From Rhodospirillales bacterium (lineage in GTDB: Bacteria; Pseudomonadota; Alphaproteobacteria; ATCC43930; CGMCC-115725): a stretch of DNA of 64,000 bases. Each line of letters opens with the position of its first letter. Position 1 is the first letter of the stretch. The position numbers and the translations under genes are program-made. Positions 17,207 through 26,400 of this stretch are shown in pieces. The stretch is taken from the NCBI GenBank assembly GCA_947473305.1, contig CANJCB010000009.1, positions 1 to 64,000 of the forward strand, given 5' to 3'. The notes beneath the pieces are model-generated. The model had not been told where the DNA came from. It saw nothing but the letters and a program-made list of their open reading frames with translations, and searched no databases.

Positions 17207-17986
17207 ATGATCCGAGCCATCACCTATCTTGGCGTCATTTTCATCCTGCTGCCGATCGCGGCGATCCTGGCGTCCTCGGTGACGGAGCTTCGCTATATCT
17301 CCTTCCCGCCGAAAGGCTTTACGCTGGACTGGTACTTCGACGCGATCCGCCGCCGCGAATTCCTGAGTTCCTTCCAGATCAGCATCGTCATCGCCTGCCT
17401 TGCTGCCTTTGCCTCGACCATGCTCGGCACGCTGACGAGCCTCGCGCTGCGCATCCTGCCGACGCGCTGGCGCTCTCTGGCTTTGAGCGTCGTGCTTTCG
17501 CCGCTGGTGCTGCCGGGCGTCGTCATCGGCATTTCGCTCCTGCAATTCTTCACGCTGGCGCGGCTCGGCATCTCCACGACCACGCTCATCATCGGGCATG
17601 TGGTGATCACGGTGCCCTATGTGGTGCGGCTGATCTCGGACAGTCTCTCCACCCTTCCGCGTAATCTGGAATGGGCTTCGGCGAGCCTTGGCTGTTCACC
17701 CGTCGCGACGCTGTTCAAGGTGACGCTGCCTTGCATCAAGGCGGGGGTGATGGGCGGGGCGCTCTTCGCTTTCATCGTTTCCTTCGAGAATGTCACGATC
17801 TCGGTCTTCCTGTCGGCGCCGCAATTGACGACCTTGCCGGTGCGGATCTTCGGCTACACCGATCAGGCGATCGAGACTTGGCTGGTGGCCATCTGCAGCA
17901 TTGCCGTCGTCTTCACTGTGCTGCTGATCTGGGTGATCGAGCGCGTCTTCGGGTTGGAGCGGGTTTTCTATGCGGGGAAAAGCTGA
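17207..17986 (+). CDS. ABC transporter permease, PotC-like
   Basis: A 259-residue permease. It opens with the membrane helix TYLGVIFILLPIAAILASSV and carries the EAA loop LPRNLEWASASLGCSPVATLFKVTLP. The ATG at 17207 is chosen because it starts a typical PotC N-terminus; the same frame is open upstream through the preceding gene, but that part is not membrane-like. It forms the transmembrane pore with the preceding permease. Confidence 0.9.
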   Translation: MIRAITYLGVIFILLPIAAILASSVTELRYISFPPKGFTLDWYFDAIRRREFLSSFQISIVIACLAAFASTMLGTLTSLALRILPTRWRSLALSVVLSPLVLPGVVIGISLLQFFTLARLGISTTTLIIGHVVITVPYVVRLISDSLSTLPRNLEWASASLGCSPVATLFKVTLPCIKAGVMGGALFAFIVSFENVTISVFLSAPQLTTLPVRIFGYTDQAIETWLVAICSIAVVFTVLLIWVIERVFGLERVFYAGKS

Positions 17987-18086
17987 CGCGCGGGTGAACA
18001 TGGAATTGCGGTTCGGCATTCACCGGATTGCGAGGGGCGGGTGGGGCTTGGTCCATCCGGGGAAATATCGATAAGAGGAGGCCCTG

Positions 18087-19151
18087 ATGCTTGATCGTCT
18101 ATTGCCCGCGGCACGCCGCCGCGGAGGTAAAGTTGGCCTATCGGTTCTGGCGGCGGCATTGCTGCTGCCCTTGATCGGATCGTTGTCGCCCGTCGCCGCG
18201 CAAGGCAAGGATTTCGTGGTCGCGTCGAACGGCGATCCCTACGAAGCCATGTGGCGCAAGTCGCTCGTCCCGACCTTCGAGAAGGCCACGGGCATGAACG
18301 TGGTGTGGTCGGCGGGTCTCTCGGCGCAGAACCTCGCCAAGATCATCCAGCAGAAGGCCGCACCCCAGGTCGACGTAGCCTTCGTTGATGAGATCCAATT
18401 CGTCCAGGGCCTCGATCTCGATCTCTGGGAGCCGCTGACCAAAGCCGATCTCGGCGACACCTCCAAGGTCGTTCCGGGCGCGCTTGTCTATGACAAGGGC
18501 ATCGCCTATGGCTTCTCTGCTATCGGGCTCTATTACAATACCGAGATTTTCGCGGCCAATAAGTGGGATCCGCCCCAGTCCTACAAGGATCTGTTGAAGC
18601 CCGAGTTCGCCAAGAAGATCACGCTCTTGAGCCTCAACAACAGCTCCGGCATCAACACGCTGATCGCGCTTAACGACACCAATGGCGGCAAGACGCCGGA
18701 CAGCATGGATCCGGGATTCGCGGCGGCGAAGAAGCTCGCCGATGTGGCCCTGACCATAGACAACTTCGGCGACACGCCGCAATTGATCCAGCAGAAGGCG
18801 GCCGTCGCCGGCATCTGGATCCAGCAGCGTATCGTCGGGCTCATCGATACCGGCGTGCCGATCAAGTTCGTAGAGCCCAAGGAAGGCAGCTGGGGCCATC
18901 GCCTGATGGCGGCTGTCGTGAAGGGAAGGGCGCCGGAGAACACGGCGGCGGCGAAGAAGCTCCTGGCGCTGATGCTGACCAAGGAGCAGCAACTCGCTTC
19001 GACCTCGCTCAATCCCCTGCCGGTGAATGTAGAGGCCAGCGGCGCCAACGCCGCCATGGTAGGCCGCATTCACTTCTCCGATCAGCGCGCCATCCAGAAG
19101 TACCGGGCCGATTGGGTCGAGCGCTGGGGCAAGGAAGTCGAGCGCCGCTAG
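18087..19151 (+). CDS. ABC transporter extracellular solute-binding protein, PotD-like
   Basis: A 354-residue periplasmic binding protein. A Sec signal peptide (LSVLAAALLLPLIGSLSPVAAQG, cut near residue 39) is followed by KDFVVASNGDPYEAMWRKSLVPTFEKATGMNVVW, the start of the family-1/PotD fold. The ribosome-binding site AAGAGGAGG is strong. It lies 100 bases after the second permease and is followed by a stable hairpin, an arrangement that often allows more binding protein than permease to be made. It delivers the substrate to the importer encoded just upstream. Confidence 0.9.
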   Translation: MLDRLLPAARRRGGKVGLSVLAAALLLPLIGSLSPVAAQGKDFVVASNGDPYEAMWRKSLVPTFEKATGMNVVWSAGLSAQNLAKIIQQKAAPQVDVAFVDEIQFVQGLDLDLWEPLTKADLGDTSKVVPGALVYDKGIAYGFSAIGLYYNTEIFAANKWDPPQSYKDLLKPEFAKKITLLSLNNSSGINTLIALNDTNGGKTPDSMDPGFAAAKKLADVALTIDNFGDTPQLIQQKAAVAGIWIQQRIVGLIDTGVPIKFVEPKEGSWGHRLMAAVVKGRAPENTAAAKKLLALMLTKEQQLASTSLNPLPVNVEASGANAAMVGRIHFSDQRAIQKYRADWVERWGKEVERR

Positions 19152-19162
19152 CATTGTCATTA

Positions 19163-19190
19163 CCGCAGCGGGTCCCCAAGCCCGCTGCGG
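19163..19190 (+). terminator. GC-rich hairpin after the binding-protein gene
   Basis: A perfect 10-bp stem, CCGCAGCGGG / CCCGCTGCGG with an 8-base loop, lies between the binding protein and the SDR gene. No T-run follows, so it may be an attenuator or an mRNA-stabilising stem and not a strict terminator. Confidence 0.6.
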
Positions 19191-19224
19191 TCGCCCCGCA
19201 GATTTTCGCAATGGAATTCATCTC

Positions 19225-20004
19225 ATGGATCTCGGAATAAAGGGCCGCAAAGCCATCGTCTGCGGATCGAGCGAGGGGCTCGGCAAGGCCTGCGCCATCT
19301 CCCTCGCGCGGGAGGGCGTCGATGTTTGGCTGGTCGCGCGGACCGAGGCGAAGCTGAAGCTGGCGGCGGAGGAAATCCGCAAGGTCGACGGCGTCGGCAA
19401 GGTCTCCTGGGTGGCGGCAGATCTGCTGACGGCCGAAGGGCAAGCGGCCATCCTGAAGGCCTGTCCCGAGCCCGATATTCTCATCACCAATTTCGGCAAT
19501 TCGCCGAAGGGCAAGGTTCTCTCCTTCGACGCTTCCACCTGGGCGACGGCGGTGGATCGCCACATGATCCAGCCGATCATGCTGATCCGCGCCGTCCTCG
19601 ACGGCATGGTCGCGCGCAAGTTCGGGCGGGTGGTCAATATCCTGTCGCGCGGCATCAAGATGCCGATGATGTTCCATACGCTCGGCAACAGCCCCCGGGC
19701 CGCCTTGTCGCATTTCGTCGGCTCGGCCGCGCGTGAAGTGGCAGCGCATAACGTGACGATCAACAACGTCTTGCCCGGACCCTTCGCGACGGCGACGCAG
19801 GCGATCAACCTGCGCAAGATCGCCGAGAAGGAAGGCGTGGACTTCGAGACCTATGCCAAGCGCCAGACCGCGGACGTGCCCAGCGGCCGGCTGGGCGATC
19901 CCGAGGAACTCGGTAATTTCTGCGCCTATCTCTGCAGCGCCAAGGCCGGATACATCGTCGGCCAGAACCTGCTGATCGACGGCGGCGTGGTCGATCTCAT
20001 TTGA
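19225..20004 (+). CDS. SDR-family oxidoreductase lacking the canonical Tyr-x3-Lys
   Basis: A 259-residue classical-length SDR. The cofactor loop is IVCGSSEGLGKA (residues 11-22), the NNAG-like turn is LITNFGNS, and the C-terminal PSGRLGDPEELGNFCAYLCS...GYIVGQNLLIDGG is typical of FabG-like enzymes. Where YxxxK is expected, the sequence reads HTLGNSPRAALSHF, so both catalytic Tyr and Lys are replaced (Arg in the Lys-like position). A SNxxR variant occurs in a divergent SDR branch. It may still be a reductase with altered chemistry. By context it would act on the aldehyde or keto product of the pathway (inference). There is no strong ribosome-binding site. Confidence 0.85.
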   Translation: MDLGIKGRKAIVCGSSEGLGKACAISLAREGVDVWLVARTEAKLKLAAEEIRKVDGVGKVSWVAADLLTAEGQAAILKACPEPDILITNFGNSPKGKVLSFDASTWATAVDRHMIQPIMLIRAVLDGMVARKFGRVVNILSRGIKMPMMFHTLGNSPRAALSHFVGSAAREVAAHNVTINNVLPGPFATATQAINLRKIAEKEGVDFETYAKRQTADVPSGRLGDPEELGNFCAYLCSAKAGYIVGQNLLIDGGVVDLI

Positions 20005-20021
20005 AAGCCTGGGGCACGAGC

Positions 20022-20267
20022 ATGAGCGACCGGGTTGTCTATGGCGACCTCGGTCCCCAGACCTCCGCCCAGCAATTGGCCAAGACCCAGCAGTATATTC
20101 AGTTTGGCAAGGAGGCCGGCGCGCGCCTCGCCCAGGAGGAAGTCTTCGGCCCGGTGCTCTCAATCATTCCCTTCGAGGCCGAGGAACAGGCAATCAACGA
20201 TTTCACCCAGACAAAGACCGTCGTCGTCGATCTCTCAACCGGTAAGCCCGACGATCCCTTCGCCTGA
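20022..20267 (+). pseudogene. Aldehyde dehydrogenase remnant with two internal deletions
   Basis: An 81-codon open frame made of three separate pieces of an NAD-dependent aldehyde dehydrogenase. GDLGPQTSAQQLAKTQQYIQFGKEAGARLA matches the stretch before the catalytic region's end. It is joined directly to QEEVFGPVLSIIPFEAEEQAIN, which in intact enzymes lies about 45 residues later. That in turn runs into FTQTKTVVVDLSTGKPDDPFA, which resembles the extreme C-terminus. The NAD-binding domain and catalytic Cys/Glu are missing, and it cannot be active. It follows the SDR by 17 bases in the IclR-linked operon. Confidence 0.7.
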
Positions 20268-20374
20268 TCGTCAGTCTTCGTAGCTGGGCTGCCGAGGAAT
20301 CGTATTGGCCTTGGCAACGTAGTTAGCAGAGGGCTTATCGGTTGTTCTCGTCCTGTTACAGGCACTGACCGAAG

Positions 20375-20402
20375 GGAGGTCGACGCTCGCGCACCGACCT
20401 CC
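20375..20402 (-). terminator. Hairpin downstream of tpsA
   Basis: An 8-bp perfect stem, GGAGGTCG / CGACCTCC with a 12-base loop, lies 12 bases beyond the tpsA stop. No T-run follows on the minus strand, so termination efficiency is uncertain. It also faces the ALDH remnant from the other side. Confidence 0.45.
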
Positions 20403-20413
20403 AACCCTTGTTG

Positions 20414-23400
20414 CTACTGGTTCTGAGGCTCATTTTGCTCGGTTGTACCGGCGCCGCTTTGGCCGGTTCCACCTGACCCGCCGTTCGCGGAGCCACCCGC
20501 TTGCCCGCCGCCGGCATTGGTATTGACCCCAGCCCCGCCATCGCCCGTGTTCACGATCGCGTTCGAGGTGGAGAGCGTGCTGGAAGAGCCGGAGGCGCCC
20601 AAACCGCCGATATTGCCCCCCGCCAGAACTTCATGCGAGCCATAGGCTTCCAGCGGATTGGGTCCGATGCCCTCGTGGCCGGCTTCGCCCGTGAAGAGAT
20701 CGGAAGCGCCGGGAGAGGTCGGAACCGGAACATGCGGCGCGTTGATCGCATCGAAGGGCACGTCGGTCGGCGGCCCCCAAGGCGTGAAGTTGATGAAATA
20801 AGGCGCGCCCCGCAACGGACTGTCGATGACCAGTGCCGCCGCCGGACCGTCCACCCCTCCGATGGAGCCGAACATATCGGCGCGCCCCGCACCGCCGGCC
20901 GGTACGGTGAGCGACGTGACATTGATTTTTTCATCCGCCTTGGTGTTGTTGCGCCCGATCAGAAGCGCCCCGGGACCGGCATTGAGCGTCAGCGCGATAT
21001 TGTCGCCTCGTAGCCCAGGCATATCGATGTCCCCGTTCGACTTGATTTCGACCTCGACGACCTGGCCGTGGATCGACGGAAGGAAGGCGACGGAATCAAA
21101 CTTGATCGAGCCGTTCGTGACCTCGGTTTTTTTCGGCAAGCTTACGCCCGATCCGCCGGTCACGGTGAAACCGGTGGCGGCCTTGATATTTGCGGTGTCA
21201 CCGAAGCTGACCCCGCCTTCGGCGTCTGTCACATTGAGGTTGATGGCCCCGGCGCTCACCGTCACGGGTCCGTCGAAGATAATGCCGGTCACGGCGGAGA
21301 ACTGAATACCCGCGGAGCCATCCAGCGTGACGTCATTCACCATCAAGATGCGATCGCCCGAGGTACCCGCCAAGCTGACTGCCTTGACGGTCCTCATGAA
21401 GGTGTCGCCCCCGGACTGGAAGTTGATGGCGCCGAGCTTGCCGTCGCCGCCGATGGTGCCCGTTACTTCAATCGAGCCGCCGGCGTTGAGCGTGAGGGCC
21501 GAAGCCTTCGAACTGTCGACGGTGTTTACGAGATGAAGGTCGCCCGAAATGCTGGTCAGCGTCTGCGCGGACGAGAGGGTCATGGCCCCATTATAGGTCT
21601 GATCGCCGGAGGTCTTGATCGTGCCGCCGTTGAAGGTGGTCGCACCGCTGACTGACACCGTCTGGATCGCCTTGGACGCGCCGAAATCGCCGGTAAAGGA
21701 GGCATTGCCCGTGATCGCCAAGGACTGGTTCCCCTCGCCCCCGGCCGCATCGCCGCCGCCCAGGAAGGTGACGGTGTTGCCGACGAGCGTCATGTTGGAC
21801 CCGAGCGTCACCGCGCCCGTATAGGTCTGGACGCCCGTCGTCTTGATGGTGCTGCCTTTGAGCGTGCTGGTGCCGCTCACCGACAGGCTGCTCAAGGGAT
21901 TGGAGAGGCCGATGGCCCCACCCAGGATCGCGTTGCCGACGACGGAGAGGGATTTCGCCCCACCCTCGCTGACCGAATTGACGGCGTTCTGGAAGTTGAC
22001 GGTCGTCGCCGTGATCGTCGTATTCGCCCCGAGCGTGACGGCCTCGCCATAGGTCTGGCTGCCTGTGGTATTCACCGAGCCGCCATTGAGCGCGACGGTG
22101 CCCGGCGCATCGGTCGTAACCGAGGCCGCCTTGACCGCGGCGGAGAAGGTGGTCGCGCCGGAGGTATTCACCGCAATATCGCCTAGCCGCGCGGTGCCGC
22201 CGACGATCCCGCCGAAGGTCACGTTGCCGGAGACGGCGTTGATGGTGAGGGCGCGAGGGTTGGAGGGTTCTCCATTGAGCGTGATTAAATTACCGCCACT
22301 ATTGATGGTGCCACTGAAAAGCACAGCTCCCCCGGACGTGGAGAGCACATTGCCCTGCGCTAATACGACATTTCCGGAGTAAGTCTGTCCGCCGGTCGTT
22401 GTAATTGCTGTCCCGTTAAAGGCGCTTGTGCCGCTCACCTGTAGGGAGCTCAGCGAGGAATTGGCTCCGACGTTCGCGAAAGTGGCGTTGCCGATCACTG
22501 ACAAGGATTGTCCACCGGCGCTTGCGGCGTCTAGCCCACCGCCCAACCCTACATTGCCCGCGGTAAGGATGGCATTGGCACCGACGATCACATGCTGCGC
22601 AAAACTCTGATTGCCGCTGGTCGCAATCGAACCGCCGTTGATGCTTATGGTACCGGTCGCAGGTCCCTCGGAAGATATGTCGGAAATGAGGATGGAGACG
22701 GAATTCCCCAATTCTAACAAGAGATTGGGACCCGACGAAATCAAGACGATTGATCCCCCGTGAACCGTTAGTGTCCCGTCGACAAGAGAGCCGGTGGTGA
22801 TGGAAGCGGCGGTCACGCTGGCGGAGAAGGTCGTCGTGCCGGAGCTGATCAGGAACATGTTTCCAAGTGCCGTTCCGCCGACCGCGGCTTCGAAGGCGAT
22901 GTCACCGGTGCCGGTGCTGATCGTGAGATTCTTCGACCCGTTCAAGGTACCGCCGAAGGTCACGGCGCCGTCCGCCGTTGTCAGCACGGTGTCGGTCCCG
23001 AGGGTGGCCGCGTCGCCGAAGCTCTGTGCCCCGGTCGTATCGACGGAGCCGCCGTTGAGTGCGAGGGTTCCAAGAGCATCCGTAGTGACCGAGCCCGCCG
23101 TCACCGCCCCGGAGAAGGTCGTGGCGCCGGAGCTGTTGACCACCAGCGCGCCGAGCCGCGTCGTTCCACCCAGGATGCCGCTGAAAGTGACATTCCCCGA
23201 TCCGCTCGACACGGTCAGATCCCGTCCGCCGTCGACCGCATCAGCGAAGGTCACGCCGCCGTTGGTCGTGGTGACCTGGGTAGCGCCGCTCAAGGTCACA
23301 GCCTTGTTGGCGGTGAAGGCATTGCCGCTGCCGCTGATGGCATAGGTGCCGGTGAGCGTCAGCGGCGTGTCATAGGTCTGGGCGCCCGTGGTGCTGACGC

Positions 23401-26400
23401 CAGAAAGGGTCGCCGAACCCGCCACGATCGACAGGGTCGAAAGATTGGTCGCCGCCCCATCGAGAATGACCGCGCCCGCCCCCGCCTTGAGGGTCAGGTT
23501 GCTGCCTTGGCCGTCCGTGGCGCCGGTGACATGGATCTCCCCGTTGTTCGCGCTCGTATCGACGGTGACACCGCCCGAGATCAGCGCCTTGAAGGCACCG
23601 CTGATCAGGACCGAACCTGCCGTGACATCGCCGCGCAGGGTCACGGTCGGAGCCGTCAAGGAGACCGCGCCGGTGCCGCCGGCGGTGATCGCGTCGGCGA
23701 CGACCGTGCTGGTGGAATTGACAGAGATGCCGCCGTCCTTGGTCGCCAGGGAGCTGAAAGTGACCGGCGCCGTCGCGGAGAGGGCGATCCCGCCTGTGCC
23801 GGTGACTGCCGCGCTCATCTTGGCGACGGTGACCGTGAAGGGTGTGCCGACGCTGCCGATGCCGTTGAAGCTCGTCAGGTTGAGCGTATCCGCGGTGATC
23901 GAATCGGCGTTGAGGATCGATCCTGCCTTGGACGTGAGCGACACTATGCCTGTGCCGCCAGCCGAAACCGTGCCGACCGAGAGGTCGCCGGTGGTGGCGG
24001 TCAACGAAGCCGTTCTGCTGCCTCCCCCGGCCGTCACCGAATTGGCGGTGAAGCCGACGCTGTTGGTCATTGTCACGCCGCCGTCGACCGTCGCTAGAGA
24101 AAGATTGCTGAGCGCGCCGGTATTGCTGACCGTGAGATTGGCCGCCGACGAGCCAGTCAGTGCCACATCGAGGGCGCCGACCTTGGTCGTCAGCGAGACA
24201 TTCGTGCTGGCCCCGCTTCGGAACCGCAGCGAAGACGCGGTCACGTCGAGCGAATGGCTTCCGCCTGAGAGCACCACGTCGGTCGCGCCGACGAGATTGT
24301 AATCGGCCGCACTGACAATGGCCGCGCTGGGCAGCGTCAGCGTGCCCCCCGACAGCAGCGCCACATTGACGTCGGAGGGCGGCGTCCCGATGCCGCTGGC
24401 GTCGAGGTTGCCGACGGCCTGAGCCACCAAGGTCCCGCCCGTGCCGATCTGGACGGCGGAGGAACCGAGGGTGAAGCCACCCGCCGACTTGACGTTGATG
24501 ATCGCCCCGGCGGAACTCGCCTGGAGCTGGGTGACATTGGAGGCCGCGAAGATCACCGGCGTTCCGGCGAGCGTGGCGAAATCGGTGAGCGCGCCGATGT
24601 TCTCGCCAGCCACGAGGCTCACGTTCTTTGCCGTGATGTTGGTCCCGCCACCCAGGGCGAGGATCGAGCCTGCGGTGGCCTTGAGGGCCACGGTCGCAGT
24701 GGTCGAGCCGGCCGTGACGGTCTCGACGGAGAGATCGCCCGAAGCGGCTGTCAGCGTGATGCCGTTGCCGGCGCTGTCGGTCGAAGAGACGACCTTGGTT
24801 GCATTGATATGGCCGGCGGAGGTGATGGCAATCGCGCCGTTCTTCGTGCTGATATCGGCCAGCGTCAGGCCCGCCTCGTTCGCATCGTCGACGAAGAGAC
24901 TACCCGTGCCCGATACGGTGGCGGTGAGCGAGGCCGTATTCGTCTGCACCGGTTGACCAGATGACGCACCGATGCCGCCCGAGGTGGTGAGCGTGAGCGC
25001 GCTGCCGGCGATCCGGGTCAGCGCCACGCCGTCGTCCACGATCGTCGCGGCGGTGATTGTCACGTCGCCCGTGTCGGCGTTGATATTGCCTGCCACCACG
25101 TTATGGCTGCCCGCCGAGATCGTGATGGCGCCGCCGTTTGAGAGCGCGTTGCCGATATAGGCATCGGCCGCCGCCGTGATCGTGATATCGCCGCCGCCAG
25201 TGGTGAGGAGCGCGAGGCTCGACGCCGCCTGAGGGGTCAAGACGATGGCGCCGTTCTGGCTCAGGACATCGACCCGCTGGCCGACCGCGTTGAGACCGTT
25301 CGTCGCATCGCCCACGCCGCCCGCGCCGATGAGCCGGATCTGGAAGGCGTTGATCGTGCTCGATGTGAGCTTGGAAAGGATCTGGCCGGTGCTGGCGGTC
25401 AGCGAGATGTTCCCGAAATTGGCGCCGGCGGTGAGCGTACCGAAGGAGATGTTGCCGCTGGTCGCCACCACCGTGATGCCCTTGCCCGACGCATCGGTGG
25501 AGGAGGTCATGCTCGACAGCAGAATATTGCCATTCGAGGTGACGGTGGTCCTGCCGTTAGCGGCCGAGGTGGTGAGGCCACCCGGGAGATCGGTGAGATT
25601 GTTGAGGAAGATATCTCCCGCCCCGGTCACGGTCGCCGATACCGTGTTGCCCTTGGTCCCGTTGCCGAAGGCCGCAAGAGCCAGAGGTGATGCCGATGTG
25701 CCGATCCCGTTGACAGCCGTCAGCGAGATCGCGCCGAAGGTCTGGCCGTTGGGCGAGCCGCCGTTGATCTGTCCGCCACCCGAAAGGATCGCGCCCGCGG
25801 CATTGAGGGTCAGCGCCTGGCCGTTGCCATAGTTCAGCGTTCCGACCGTGATGTCGCCGCCGGAGGTTGTGCTCACCGAGAGCGCGCCGCCGGTGGAAAG
25901 CGATGTCAGCGTGATGCTGCCTGCCTGGGTGATGAAGATCCCGCCGAGCCCGCTGCTGGCCTGGATGGAGGTCACCGCCACGGGCAGGAACTGGCCGGAG
26001 GTGCCGATGGACGACAACGGGTTGTTGTTATTGAACGAGCTCGCGGTGAGCGACAGGTTGCCCGTGGTGATGAGCGAGCTGCTATTGACGGCGGTGATGC
26101 TGCCGTTCGCGTTGAAGGGCGAGGCCGCCAGGACCACGTTGCCGTTGCTGCCGGTGTCGATCGTGCCGACGGCGATGCTGTGATAGCCGCGCCAGGTGAA
26201 GGCGAGGCCGCTACTCGACAGATTGGTGATCGTCGTCAGCGATGAGCTGTCGGTGATCGTGGCGGTGAGGCCGGTGGCCGAGATCTGGATCGTGCCGCCC
26301 GAGGTGAAGGACGTGGTCGGCCGGTTGATCGTGAGGCTCGTCAGCGCGACGGTATCCGAGACCACGATGTTCTGATTGGCGTTAATGCTCAGGACCGGCG

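Noticed and set aside
16244-17986. A 580-codon frame that would fuse two permeases
   Set aside because: The first 321 codons are the wrong frame of the first permease; the real second permease starts at ATG 17207.
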